In this document: piece after piece, positions 10,601-22,060 of the stretch
How the letters are laid out: every line of letters begins with the position of its first letter
Position numbering within the stretch: position 1 is the stretch's first letter
Notes under the pieces: generated by a model
What the model was told of the DNA's origin: nothing
The model's input: only the letters and a program-made list of their open reading frames with translations
Database searches by the model: none
From: Crotalaria pallida
Taxonomy: Eukaryota > Streptophyta > Magnoliopsida > Fabales > Fabaceae
NCBI GenBank assembly: GCA_037953625.1
Contig: CM075652.1
Span: 51,763,501 to 51,827,500 of the forward strand
Direction: 5' to 3'
Length of the DNA: 64,000 nt
Program-made: the position numbers and the translations under genes

Positions 10601-13587
10601 TAGTTTTAAAATTTAATTGTAATTAGCAAATAAGGACCATGTGTGATTCGGTTTTGGCTGAGATAATTAAGAGACTAATTTAAATCATTTTCTTAAATCT
10701 AATCTAGCTAATCTATTTAGATTAGAACTTAATTGATTGGTTTTGAATGATTGAGGGGTGGTTTGCCTTATGTGAGTTGTGTGTGTGTTCAGAAAAATTG
10801 TGTATGCTGCTGATGGTGTTGAACTGACTTTGTTTTACTATTTGTGAACTGTATTTGTGAAAATTATATGTTTGAATTTTAAAGAAATTGAAATTGTTTT
10901 ATTTAAAAATATGATTTAAAATAACTCCAATTAATTTGGACATTTTATCTTCTTCGATTTTGTGTCTTAAAAGATTTTCCAAGTATGGTTTTAAAATTGT
11001 ATCTTCTTGGGTTTTCATATTCTGTTTTAAAACATAAAAACATTGACTTTATAACCAGAGTGTTTTCAAACTAAAAGAATGGATTTGTTTTAATAAAAGA
11101 CTGTTTCAAAGAGTTTTCAAAACAAATTGAGATTTTATCGAAACGTTTTAACGCACGGGAAAAATGTCTAGTTCGGGTATCGGACGCGAAGGGAACGTAG
11201 CAAGCCAACAACGGGAAATCTTGGAACGCTTTCGGATGTGTCGCCATCCAGGTGAGAGAGAAGCTCCCCTTAAGACGCCGTGGTAGTAGGCAACATATTA
11301 AGGCGTCCAATCATCTCAAAGGTTGGACCCGGTCTCGTTAAGGCGAGGAAGAGGGATAGTGAGTGTTTGTTTGTTTGTTCGCTGTGGGCTATCCCTACAA
11401 GTCGCTGAGACTGAAGTGTTGTCTATAGTTAATATGTTTGTTGAAATGATATGATGTTTACTATGCATGAACTGTTGGTTAGTTTAGTATGTGAAGTAAT
11501 TTAATTAAGTTGTTAAAAGATGTTTGATTTTACCCTGAGACCTGAAATCATAATAATGAGGAAATGCGACTAAAAGAGAAAAGAGATGCGAATAAGAGAT
11601 ATGAGAAGGAATTGAGAAAGAAATAGTCGGTGCATTAAGATTGATGAGAAAGTTATAAGAAAAGAATGAGAAAGATGATATGAGCGAAGGAAAAAGATAA
11701 AGAGTTGAAAGAGAACGTGATTATGGAAGCGAGAAGTGGTGGAGTAAAGATGTGATCCCTCATGCATGTTTTTGGGAAGAAGCTTAGTGTTGAGTTGAGC
11801 TTGCTCCTCCACTAACACTCACCCAAAATATGATTTTTGAAAACAGTTTTTGAAAAGAAACTTTTGAAAAGAATTTGATAAAGTCATCTTTTTGAAAAGG
11901 TTTTGCGAAAAGAGTTTTGAGATAGAAGAGGGAATGAGTTTTGAGGAAGTTGGAAAGAATTATGCTGAGCATGAGCTGACGAGAATGTTGATATTGAGAT
12001 GAGATTGATGTGTGGCTTGAGGCCATTGCGATTCTAGGGGGAACGGATTTACGTTTAGTGGTCGGGCTTCGTTGAAGGGATGCACCAAGGACGAGCCGAC
12101 TGTTAGGATACAGCCGATAATTAAAACTCGCTAAAACCTTAAAAGACTCTAAAAGACATTTACAAACGCGTTGAGGTATGAGTGTCGTATCGAAGTAGTG
12201 GAGAGGAAGATACTATGGGTATCTGCGGATACTCAGGTGAAGATTGCAGGAGGGGAAGGCAAGGACGGTGAAACGTCAAGAAGCCTCGAGTATATTTCTA
12301 GGCGGAAGGAATCCCACATGTGGTGCACTAACGTGGTGGGGACTGGGTCTAATACCGTGGTAAGTTCCGCATCGCGAACTAGAAATTATACTGTCGCCCC
12401 CTCGATGCAAGTCTAGAACAGTGAGAGGGACTGGAACGGGGCATTTGTGTTTGCCGCCGAGGGCGTGCATTGATTATGTGATTAAATGATATGATTTGAG
12501 GCAAAGCCTCCTGGTCTGGGACCATTTGTGTGTGACAGCTGTCGTGCCCGCGTGGTAAAGGTCCTGTACTCCTGTTTGCTTCCGACTAGGTTGGGTGGAT
12601 GACCGAGGAGATGTAGACGTGTGTGACTCCTTCAATGATGATGTTCCCCCCATCATTGAAGTGAACCGATACGCTAAAACTTAAAAGAACAAAGATGTTT
12701 CAAGGAAAGGTATAATAAAATATCAAGTATTGGAAATGATTTGTAAGGCATGTATAAGAAAGGATTTTCAGAATGCGTGATGAGTTCGGAAATAGTATGA
12801 TGAAAGAAAGAAGGATATGAGGGGTGAAGTGTATGAGAAAGATTGTAAGAAAGTGATTATGAAAGCTCAGTATACGTTTGTGCTTGAGAAATGATGTTGT
12901 TATTGTTTTTGTGATGTATATTGTCTTTCCTTAGTATTTGCCTATTGTAATTCCACATAGTCGACATAACTGTTTGGGTAGCTTACTCTCTCCTCTTCTT
13001 CTGTACTTCTGCTTCCTTTGCTTCTTCTGGAAAATATCGTACTTCAATTAGAAGCCAAAGAGATTGAGGTTCCAGATCCAGCTTGATTGGGAGGTCAGAA
13101 CATCTACGTTGAAAGGAGACGACTCGGTGGATAGATCTCTGGAGTAGTAGATGAGGACCATTCTACTGGTAGACTGAGCAGCGGGACCTACCAAGATTTA
13201 GAGTTAAATGGGGAGTCTTAGGAAGTACGACTAGAAGCTAGGTATTCCCCTCAGAGTATGGTACTCCACTGTAAGTTCTTGGTTACCTAGCTCTACTGAA
13301 CTGTACCCCGGCAAATGATTTATTTAACACTGATGTTTGAAATTAGAAAACGGGCAACGTTATAAATGACGTTTTGAAAACAAGTTTCAAAGTGCGGTGT
13401 CTTGTGACATCTCGGTTTGGAACTTGAAAGGTATTACACAATGTGAGAACATGAGTTTTTAAATGTAACCATGATTTGGAAATCTAATTGTTCTCATCTT
13501 GTGTAACACTTGTTTTTTAAAAAAAAATGGCCCTAATTTTCACTACATTTAATTTAAGTTTTCAAGTTGCCAAATCGGGGTGTTATA
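7637..13587 (+). mobile_element. 5' LTR of LARD1, a giant 5.95 kb LTR
   Basis: The LTR starts TGTAACACCCCGC at 7637 and ends CGGGGTGTTATA at 13587, so the termini are nearly perfect inverted repeats, with the last CA mutated to TA. A tRNA-Met primer-binding site follows directly. Contents: GT-rich tracts (about 8000-8300), a TATA-like CTATAAGG near 8581 followed by a leader-like CA/GA-rich stretch, long AT-rich sequence (about 8900-11050), an AT microsatellite near 10530, and a GC-richer block with hairpins (about 12060-12650). No protein-coding frame is credible. The first 1.5 kb is repeated at 15260-16756 with roughly 15 differences by eye. Confidence 0.82.
12060..12650 (+). other. Structured domain in the LARD1 LTR
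   Basis: A run of short hairpins: GGTCGG...CCGACT at 12060-12101; CGCC-GAG-GGCG at 12455-12465; TGGTC-TGG-GACCA near 12512-12524. The same order occurs in both LARD2 LTRs with different stem bases but preserved pairing, for example CACTGC-GAG-GCAGTG at the second site. The block lies downstream of the TATA-like box, so it would sit in the RNA leader. Its function is unknown. Confidence 0.55.
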
Positions 13588-13590
13588 GAA

Positions 13591-13602
13591 TGGTATCAGA
13601 GC
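13591..13602 (+). promoter_or_regulatory. Primer-binding site of LARD1 (initiator tRNA-Met)
   Basis: TGGTATCAGAGC lies three bases after the LTR end. The surrounding GAATGGTATCAGAGCTATG is identical in LARD2. Confidence 0.92.
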
Positions 13603-15247
13603 TATGTTGAACTAAGTAACCTTATACATGGACTTACATGCTCTTCTAAGTGTCTCGGTGTGTGAGTTAGTGTTAGTATTGTGATAGATGAGAATAAGGA
13701 CGCTAAGAGTGCGCGGACGCTTTCTTGGAGTACATCAGCTTTCGTCTACAACAAAGGCGGGGAGCAGAGATTAGTGTTGTCATGAACGTCGACGTGTGAA
13801 TCGGATCTTCTTTCGTTGAATCCTTCTTTGATATAAACCCCTTTTGTTTGCAATAACCCTGAGCCCTTGATATGAGATCTTGATCTATGACCAGAACCTT
13901 TCCTTTTCTCGATTGAAATTTTTCTTATAAAGGCCCTATGCGTGCCAAATTGCTTTGGCATGACGTTTAGAAAAGCTTTTTATGAAGATCTTAGCACATG
14001 ATTTCGAGAAAGCCTTAACTGTTCATCAGACATTCACGCTTTCTTAAACTCTTGTTTGAAATATTAAACCCTGGCATCCTACCCCTGTTTAGCAGATATC
14101 CCTAAGATAGGAAGTAAGTCGTGAAGAGTTGTTAGGAAAAGGTCGTAAGGGTCAACGGAGAATAAGGCTTAGTTAGTCTGGATGAAGTGAGTACAAGTCC
14201 TGGAGAAAATAGAAGTACCCTTTTTGAGTCTTAGATTAGTAATGAGTTGCGAGGTCCAAGAGTTTTGATGACGGATTGGTTGGAATAATGGTTTAAATGG
14301 TGTTAAGACACAAAAGAAATTAAGATGATGATTAGGATCTAGAGTCGTAAGTATTTTAACTCGAGTCGTAAAATGGATGGATAGCGGCGAATGAGTGATG
14401 ATGTGGTAGAATCAAAGTGATAAGGTGATGGAATTTGTGGATAGAATCTTTAAGTGATTGATTTAAGGTTAGGTAGCAAAATAGGAACTAATGTGGTAAT
14501 GGATAATAAGTCTTTGAATTAAGGAATCCTGATGGTTTAGAATATTAGGAAATGGTAGAAAGTGGGGGAAAAAGGTTTAGAGTATTTAAGTTATATGATC
14601 CAGTGTTAGAGATAAGGAGTGATATGTGGTATATGTTACTTGCGGATTAGTGGTTGTTAGAGTGAAAGTTGGATAAAATAGTGACCGTAGGAGTTGGATA
14701 AGACCCATGGGTTGGTGAAACATAAGACAAACAGAGACTAGAGTGGAGCTAAGTAATGGGAAATTTTGTAAGAATTGATCAAAAGGTGGTGAAGGATAGG
14801 AGTATTTAGAAGCTAAGTTGGTAATAATGAGTGTGGTATAGCGAAGTAGGCGTCATCTAAGTTGGGGAGCAGTTGGAAATGTGAGTTTTTGAGTTGTAGC
14901 TCGTCTAGGCTTGAACCAATGAAAAGGAGGTAATGTTAAGGTGTGGTGGTGTTGGACCCCAATGAGTATAACCCTGTCATTTTGGATGACCGTTTAAAAC
15001 CTTTGAACTCTCTATTCTTTTGAAACCATATCGTTTGGAACCCATCAAGCTTGTTGTTGAAAGTACCCAAGAGATTACTTTTGTAAGTAATCCATTTGAT
15101 TCACTCTTAAGAACGATGAATAGATGGTGTATATTCGACGATGCAACGATTGTTGCAGTTAAAGGGGGAAAGAATCTCTCCAAGAAGTTACACGTCCACG
15201 GATTTGACCGACTTTACACCGTATTTCTCGAGGACGAGAAATCTTCA

Positions 15248-15259
15248 AGTTGGGGAGAA
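15248..15259 (+). promoter_or_regulatory. Polypurine tract of LARD1
   Basis: AAGTTGGGGAGA(A) abuts the second LTR, which starts TGTAACACCCCGC at 15260. This is the expected position for plus-strand DNA priming. Confidence 0.7.
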
Positions 15260-16756
15260 TGTAACACCCCGCATTTTTCCCGTACGTGCGTGAACGAATT
15301 TTGATAAAAATAAGCCTGGAGGTCTGTTTTACAAAAGGTTTTCAGAAAAATATTTTACCTAAGAGGGAATAGAGTGATGGTTTTCAAGGATTTTTATGAA
15401 CAAAATGTTTTTATAAATGAAAAGTGAATGATTTTGTTATTTTAGTAAAGGACGATTTTTGAAGAAAGGAATTTAATGATTTGGCTTGGAATTTTATGAG
15501 TGCTTGATTCAATAAGTGTACTGTTTGGTGTGTAAAATTAATTGTTTGAAAAAGATTTGTGAATTAATTGCATTATGGTGTAATAAAGAGTAAATGTGAT
15601 AAGAAAAATAAAATGCAAAGTGCATGTGTGTGTGTATAATACGGTTTGTAGGAAGGAATGTGTATGTATATGTATGTGTGCATGAGTGTTTAACGTGTGG
15701 TGCATGAAGATGGCTATAAAATGTGATTTCTTAGAATTAATTTAATTGTGGTATGAATTAGAAATTATAGTAGAAAATAAAATATGAATTATGTGCATAT
15801 GTGTGTGTGTTACGGTGTGAGTGTGCATGTGAGTGTTATATGTGTGTGTATGAAAGTGCCACAACTATGGTATGCATGTAAGTGAGTGTGTGGATGTGCC
15901 ATATGTGTTACACGTGTATGTGTGTGTAGAAGTAAGCTAGGGTTGAAATTCTAGAAGCTTAAGGAGGAAGAGACCAAGCCAACCAAGTGCAACCCAACTA
16001 AGCTAAATTAAGTCACAAAACCCTAACTAGTTGCTAACTATTACTTAAGCCTAAAGTAACCCTAAGGTCCTAACCTAGCCTACCTTGTCCCCTTGACTTT
16101 GCAAACCTCATCCATGCAAAATTGTGAAGACTAAACCACCCTCCTTGGTTACTCATGACCGAAACTTGTATCTTAGGGCATAAGGGGGAAGATGCATTTG
16201 CTCATATAAGGAAGTAGCCTAAGTTCATTCACCCCATTCGTTTCTCACCTTCACCCAAACACAAACACAACACACACTCTAAGAGACTCCACAAACTCTT
16301 AGAGAAAGAAAGAAAAGAAATAGGAAAAGAGAGAAAGAAGGGGTAGCCGTGACCATAGAGAGAGAATGACCGAAAGCATAGGAAGAAGAAGAAGGGATTA
16401 GGAGCTTGATCAACCTCTCATCCTTGTAGATCAAGAGCTAGAAGAACCCCCTTTATCATAGTAGGAACCGAAGATCAAGGAAGAAAATTGTAATAGCCTA
16501 GATTTTCCTTTCTAGTTGTAGATCTTTCTTTTCTTCTTGCATGTTTTGTTTTATGGTTGGTAAGATGATTTTATATGTTGGTCTTTCTTGATCTTGAACT
16601 TTATGGATTAAGCATAATTTGTAATATGATTAACTTGTGCTTGATGTTCGGTTAAGGTTCCTCTTTGCTACATGTAAAATTTTTAAGTGAATCTCAAGGA
16701 TCTAAAGACAAACTAAAATTTTTGTGATAACTAGAATAGATCTCCTTGTATGTTTA
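15260..16756 (+). mobile_element. Truncated 3' LTR of LARD1
   Basis: This copies 7637-9133 at about 99% identity, then stops inside CCTTGTATGTTTA. The remaining roughly 4.45 kb of the LTR and the far target duplication are missing. The truncation point is the edge of the chimeric junction at 16757-17036. Confidence 0.85.
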
Positions 16757-17036
16757 TAACTAAAATGTATCATACACAAGACAAGGTTTTTATTCACAAT
16801 TTTCAAACACCAGTGATTTATAACACTTAAGCAAAATCATGCACATATGGAAAATAACCCTTTAAACATATCCTCCTACTTTGAGCATCACGACCAAAAT
16901 AATTATTAAAGAATATCCTTGCTTAGAATCATGCTGGCATCTTTCAAATCAAGCTATATCAATGATTATTCAAATCAATTAGTTTTATCTTTAAATCAAC
17001 ATGCAAAGTAAAATCAATTTATTTCTTTTATTTCTT
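16757..17036. mobile_element. Chimeric junction: 12 bp filler plus a 268 bp copy of LARD3 LTR
   Basis: After 12 bases with no visible source, 16769-17036 copies 37201-37468 with only a few substitutions. It then switches, within a run of T, to the interior of the C LTR (matching 34340 onward). Both sides are therefore broken LTRs, joined through sequence that lies naturally on the far side of element C. Confidence 0.75.
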
Positions 17037-17154
17037 TTAGGAGGTTGCTCGTCAAATTTGAGCAAGATCCAACTGTGCACGAAGAAGTTATGGCTATTTG
17101 AAGTTGGGGAGAAAATAGCTGGAAAATAGGAAAATGAAGTAGCAGTACCTGTAC

Positions 17155-17310
17155 ATTTCGCTTAATTGAAAACCCGTCGCTTAAGCGAAAAGATGAAACT
17201 TCACCACTGAAGCCATTTCGCTTAAGCGAAACTGGCCGCTTAAGCGAAAAGCGTTCGTGTCCACTACTGAAGCTAATTCGCTTAAGCGAATGAATTTCGC
17301 TTAAGCGAAA
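17155..17310. repeat. Three palindrome doublets in the C 5' LTR (CGCTTAAGCG)
   Basis: Words start at 17159 (degenerate CGCTTAATTG), 17178, 17219, 17237, 17279 and 17298. Spacing within doublets is 18-19 bp and doublets repeat every 60 bp exactly. Flanking TTC/GAA often extends the palindrome to 14 bp. The cluster ends about 15 bp upstream of the TATA-like box. Confidence 0.85.
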
Positions 17311-18847
17311 ATGGTCTGACTGGCTTTAAAACACGTGGAGATCCTCTTCTCCACTCACTCTCCCCATTGTTTTTATCTCCCTCCGATCTCCCTCCCTCCT
17401 CCGACGCCACCGCGAGCCACCACCACCCAAGGCCGCCGCCTCCTTGACCTCCCTCCCTCCTCCATCGATCCACTCCTTCTCTCTCTCTCCTCTCTTGTTT
17501 CTCTCTCTTTTCTCTCTCTCTCTCTCTCTCACTCTCCACAGCCCACCTCCCTACTCTCCAGCCGCCACCGCCGTGAGCTGTGGCCACCACCACGGTGAGC
17601 CTTCCCACCCCTCTCTCTTCCCTTGGCCCTTCTCTCTCCTTCCCCTTTGGCCGAGCTCTCTCTCTCTCTCCACGGATCTCACCGGCGCCGTCATCGACCC
17701 GTGATCGTGCCGGGCTCATGTCGGGAAACTCGAAGCTCGAAGCTCTTGCCTCGGTCCAGTCGTGATCGTTCCCGCTAACGAGGAGCAACACCGACGCCGT
17801 CATCGTCGCCGAGCTAAAATCCAGGTTTTATTTAAAAAGCCCGAGGTAAGAGGGTTCGCGTTACCTTTACTTGAGAAGTAAATTCTAGGATGCTATAGTG
17901 GTAGCTAAGAATAGGGTAATTAAAAAGTATGTTAATGAACTTTAGGGTACTCCCCGTTCATATCGATAAAGTAAATAAAATTGTTACTAGAGATCATACC
18001 TTAGGGAATAAAATGTATATACCTAGAATAAGGTTCGGAATGAATGAGTGTAATGTATGTGCATAGAATCAGGTCCGGAGTGAATGAGAGTGTTAGGATA
18101 TCAAAAGAGTTAATATAGAATGAAAATGTAGAAAAGCACAAAATAAAACCAAGGGGAATTAGTTAGGGAGAACCAACGAAACGTGAGAGTAAAAGAATAC
18201 AGAGAAATTGTGGTAGACAAGGAGAGAAGGGTTATTAAAAACTAAATGTAAGGTAAAAGAGGAGTTAAAATACGAAAACCATAAGGAAGCACGGAGGGGA
18301 CTTAGTTAAGAGTTGTCGGGTAATAATGGAAAAGGAATAAAATACTAAACTAAATTTTAAATATAAGTAGGTAATAAGTAAAGAATTTAATGAAAAGATA
18401 ATAATACAAGAAGATGGAGTGTAATAGCGGTAGATAAACAGAGTAAAGTACTATTATAGGGAAAATAAGTGAATAAGTAAATAATAGTGTGCGAGAGAGG
18501 AATCATAGAATTAATTAAGAGTTTGCAAATGGGAATTTAAAATATAATGACTATACTAAAGCTAAGTAGAGTTAGATAGACATTAGGATAATTAATAGTA
18601 GAAAAAGGAAAAGAAAGAGAAATACTGAAATAGAGGTAAAATAAACAATATGATGATAAGCCACAAAGTAAAGCTGGATAAAAGCGAGGGTAATTAGTAA
18701 AAAGAAAGAGATTAAAGTAGAAAACGAAGGAAAATGTGATAAGTCATAAACGAAAATAAAGAGTAAAAGATAGATTGAGATAAGCATAAAAGAGTTACTT
18801 AAATTATAATAAGAGAAAAGATAAATAATTAAGAAAGAAAAGAGAAT

Positions 18848-19217
18848 GGCTGATGGTCTGTTGGACTTAGTCGTAATAAAAGAAAAGAATGGATTCGATA
18901 GCAGGCGGACGGAAGTCCCTGTTATCACTAAAAGAAATGAAAGAAAAGAATGGATTCGGTAGCAGGCGGACAGAAGTCCCTGTTATCACTAAAAGAAATA
19001 AAAGAAAAGAATGAATTCGATAGCAGGCGGACGGAAGTCCCTGTTATCACTAAAAGAAATAAAAGAAAAGAATGGTTTCGATGACAAGCGGACGGAAGTC
19101 CCTATCATCACTAAAAGAATTAAATGGTGGGGTGGCAGGCGGTCGGTAGACACTGTCACCAGTAAAGAGATAAAGGAATAATAAAGGTAAAAGACTGATG
19201 GTCTTTTGGACTCAGTC
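18848..19217 (+). repeat. Tandem hairpin array in the C 5' LTR (61 bp period)
   Basis: Four 61 bp units begin near 18891, 18952, 19013 and 19074, with a diverged fifth. Stems: GATAGCAGG/CCTGTTATC at 18897-18926, with related stems at 18958-18987 and 19019-19048; GATGA/TCATC at 19080-19109; GGTGGCAG/CTGTCACC at 19131-19160. GACTGA...TCAGTC-type hairpins flank the array (18848-18873 and 19193-19217). Stem bases differ between units yet pairing is kept. Confidence 0.75.
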
Positions 19218-19838
19218 ATAAGGAAAAAGAAAAAGATAAAGAAATGGAAAAAGAAAAAGAAAAGGAAGAGAAGAAGAAAAAGAAAAGAAAAGAGAATGTA
19301 AGAATAAGTAAGGAACTAGAAGAAATTAATTAAATGAATAACATATATTAATAATTTTGTAGGCTTAGTTATTTACTATGTCTTCTTATAGGATTTATCT
19401 TTTTAAGTTTTGTGTAATGATACCCTTCTTACTATATTTTTACAGGTACGGAAGCGGAGCTTAGACTGTTGCGGGCCGAATTGGAAACTCTCCACCACGT
19501 GGAGTGTACTTTTGATACCCTGAGCGGATTTTATGTTTAGTTATATTAAAAACTGTTATTTTTGGTAATTTAATATGCGTAGAAATTGTATGCCCTGAAT
19601 TTGTACTGTTTGGGCTTTAGGTTTGATCTGGCTTTCATGCTATAGTGTTTATGTCTTTAAATATTTCTGGACTGACAGGTTTTAAGAAGGAAATTTTTGG
19701 GAAGTCCGGAAAACAGAGGAAACTCTGCCGGATTTTTGTAAAACCTTTCATAAGAAATCAAATTCTAAAATGAATTTTCAAACTCTGATTTTATTAAAAA
19801 TTTAAAATTAACTAATTAAAGTGAGGATGTTACATTTA

Positions 19839-19850
19839 TGGTATCAGAGC
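19839..19850 (+). promoter_or_regulatory. Primer-binding site of element C (initiator tRNA-Met)
   Basis: TGGTATCAGAGC lies four bases after the LTR end TGTTACA. Confidence 0.9.
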
Positions 19851-20017
19851 AGTTTCCCTCGGCCTTGGAGTGTGGAACCACAACTCCTATGGTTTACTCA
19901 CCAAGCGAGTGACCAAATGTTAGTGTCAAGTCTTAGAATAGATGAATAGGTACACTTAGATTGAGAATTGTCTAGTTAATTGAGGAATAACGTAATCTTT
20001 TTCAAAACTCAGTCACC

Positions 20018-20989
20018 ATGCCTCGGAGACGTACTCAGGATGATAGGATGGCTGCTATACTTGAGAATCTGGTCCAAATGAATCAGAATCAGGCAGAAAT
20101 AGTAGCAGCGGCCGCAGCAGCAGCAGCCGCCGCACTTCATCAACCACCAGACCCAATTGGCATCGATTGGTTAGCTAGATTCAGGCAGAACGATCCGCCC
20201 AAGTTTGTAGGTGGCTACAATCCGGATGCAGCCCAGAGATGGCTCCAAGAATTGGAGAAGATTTTCCGCACAATGTCACCGCCCGCGGAGCAGATAGTCC
20301 CTTTGGCGGCGTACATGCTCACTGGAGAAGCTGAATATTGGTGGGAGCGTGTACGAAGGGAAATGGAGATCGCTAACAAGGAGATCACCTGGGATGTGTT
20401 CAGAATCAGGTTCCTTGGGAAGTACTTTCCGGAAGATGTCCGCCGAGAAAAAGAGCTGGCGTTCCTGAACTTAACACAGGGAAGTATGAGTGTTGGAGAA
20501 TATGCCGCACACTTCGAAGACCTCATCCGGTATTCTGGAAGCTATAGGAATGCTGATGAAAGAGCTAAGTGCATCAAGTTCGCAGCAGGACTTCGCACTG
20601 AGATCAAGGTAGTTTTTGAATTCCAGAACATAGATAATTTGGCCCGACTGGTGAATATGGCTAGCACTTATGAGAAGGGATTGAGGCGGAAGACATCCGA
20701 GGATAGGAACAGGATGATACAGTGGGCTGAAGGTTCTAGCAGAAGCAAGGTACCGGCTCAGGAATCCGATACACATGCCGATATCAACGCTATGGCAATA
20801 GTGCCAATAGACACGGCCCCAGACGTGAATGCTCCAAAACCTAGGTTACCCTGTCCAGAGTGTGGAAAACCCCACAGGCGTTTATGTATGCGGCTGAAGC
20901 AGCACAAGAAAGAGGGTCTTTGCTATCAATGTGGGCAACCGGGACATATTGGGGCTAATTGTCTCGAGCGCACCGGGCGAGAGAATTAG
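20018..20989 (+). CDS. gag: Gag protein of element C (323 aa), intact
   Basis: This capsid/nucleocapsid protein would package element RNA in cytoplasmic particles. It opens with MPRRRTQDDR, a Gln/Asn-rich stretch and an alanine run (about residues 30-40). The retrotransposon gag domain follows at about 45-200 (FRQNDPPKFVGGYNPDAAQ, AEYWWERVRREM, FLGKYFPEDVRREKELAFL, MSVGEYAAHFEDLIRYSG, KCIKFAAGLR). Two Cys/His clusters close the protein: CPECGKPHRRLC, then a canonical zinc knuckle CYQCGQPGHIGANC at about residues 302-315. The frame is uninterrupted and stops eight residues after the knuckle. No protease, RT or integrase follows, so C is a gag-only element (TR-GAG type) dependent on another element for enzymes. 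The Met at 20018 lies 168 bp after the primer site, a normal leader length. Confidence 0.9.
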   Translation: MPRRRTQDDRMAAILENLVQMNQNQAEIVAAAAAAAAAALHQPPDPIGIDWLARFRQNDPPKFVGGYNPDAAQRWLQELEKIFRTMSPPAEQIVPLAAYMLTGEAEYWWERVRREMEIANKEITWDVFRIRFLGKYFPEDVRREKELAFLNLTQGSMSVGEYAAHFEDLIRYSGSYRNADERAKCIKFAAGLRTEIKVVFEFQNIDNLARLVNMASTYEKGLRRKTSEDRNRMIQWAEGSSRSKVPAQESDTHADINAMAIVPIDTAPDVNAPKPRLPCPECGKPHRRLCMRLKQHKKEGLCYQCGQPGHIGANCLERTGREN

Positions 20990-21142
20990 TAAACCGGCTC
21001 GAGGTATTTTCTATATCAATAATGTATCAATTGTTTACCTATAAATTTCTATATAGGTTAATAGCGTTTAGTGTAACCTAGAAGAAATCGATAGTTGTTA
21101 AGACCTTAGCTAGAAGTTCCACCAAACACATTTGATGATATT
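20990..21142 (+). other. Element C sequence downstream of gag, left of LARD2
   Basis: Non-coding AT-rich sequence following the gag stop. It is interrupted by LARD2 at the GTCAC target site (21143-21147) and resumes at 32952. Confidence 0.7.
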
Positions 21143-22053
21143 GTCACTGTAACACCCCACAAATTCCTCGTATTAATTTAAAATACTAAAAAGATTTATT
21201 TTGAGAAAGTGTTTTGAAATGAGTCTTTTCCTAAACAATTTTCTTAATTCATGATTTCAAAGTAATAAGTAACTCTAAAGGAAATGATTTTTCATGAGAT
21301 GAAGTTATAAGCTTAAAATGGAGATTTGAGAAATAATTGTGTGTTAGACATTTTTATGCCTTAAAGAAAATAATGGTTTATAAACAAAAGTATTTTTATG
21401 AGAAAGAAACTTGTTTTCTAAGTACATGTGTAGGTCGATATGTGTTTGATGTATGATTGTGTGAATATGATTCCATGATATGTTTGAATGATCATGTAAA
21501 CTTGGTAATTATATGTTTAGAATGAAAAATAATTAAGAAATAAAAATACAATGCGAATATGCATGTGTGCATACGTGTGAGTAATATGTGTGTATGCATG
21601 AAAATGTATGTACGGTTTCCGTATGTAGGAATATCTAGGATTTAATTAGTAACTGAATATGATAAAATATACATGAATGTGTGTGTTAATATGATATGTG
21701 TGTCGTGTATGTGCATGTATGGGCAAGATTGATATGTGTAGGTGTAAGAGTATGTGAGTGCCGTGTGTGCATGAAGGTGTGAGTAGAAGCTTAGAGATTT
21801 CCTTAAGTGGCAACCGAAGTAACTAAGCCTAACCAAGTTCAAACCAAGTCCTAACTAAATAGTGGAAGTCCTAATGGAGAGCCAAAAGTCTTACCCCCTA
21901 AGTGACCTCTAAGCCCTAGTGTTCCCTATGTTGTCTCCTTGAGCAAATGCTAATCTCCACCCATGCAAACTTATGGAGAACCGAAATTGCCCCTCCCTCT
22001 AGAAGCTTATGGCCGAACCAACCTAAGGAAATAATAGGAAGCTATGAGTTGTT

Positions 22054-22060
22054 TATATAA
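22054..22060 (+). promoter_or_regulatory. TATA box in the LARD2 5' LTR
   Basis: TATATAA in GTTTATATAAGTC, about 905 bp into the LTR. It is present identically at 28294-28300 in the 3' LTR. The promoter role is inferred. Confidence 0.55.

Larger units (their letters stand above)
13588..15259 (+). mobile_element. Non-coding interior of LARD1
   Basis: About 1.67 kb between the LTRs, with no gag or pol. It begins with GAA and the primer-binding site and ends with a CGAGGACGAGAAATCTTC motif followed by the purine tract AAGTTGGGGAGAA just before the second LTR. Short open frames here (such as 13746-13961 reverse and 15020-15304 forward) match no retroelement protein I recognise. Giant LTRs plus a short non-coding interior define a LARD-type non-autonomous element that must borrow proteins from a relative. 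Confidence 0.75.
17037..19834 (+). mobile_element. 5' LTR of element C, missing its first 288 bp or so
   Basis: The end GTGAGGATGTTACA at 19834 precedes a primer-binding site. The sequence matches 34340-37129 almost throughout. Contents in order: six CGCTTAAGCG-type palindromes (17159-17307); a TTTAAAA TATA-like box near 17322; a CT-rich and GC-rich leader (about 17330-17845, a pyrimidine microsatellite at about 17470-17550); a possible splice donor GAGGTAAGAG at 17844; an AG-rich tract; a hairpin array (18848-19217); a possible acceptor TTTTTACAG ending at 19445; and the LTR end. Open frames in the CT-rich leader reflect base composition. Confidence 0.85.

Noticed and set aside
17282..17803. 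Reverse 173-codon frame and several overlapping frames in the C LTR leader
   Set aside because: All derive from CT/GA-rich and GC-rich composition, with runs such as EREREREK. The frames differ between the two LTRs.
18891..19110. Regularly spaced hairpin repeats resembling a CRISPR array
   Set aside because: The spacers are themselves repeats, the context is a plant LTR, and no cas genes exist. It is an LTR tandem array.
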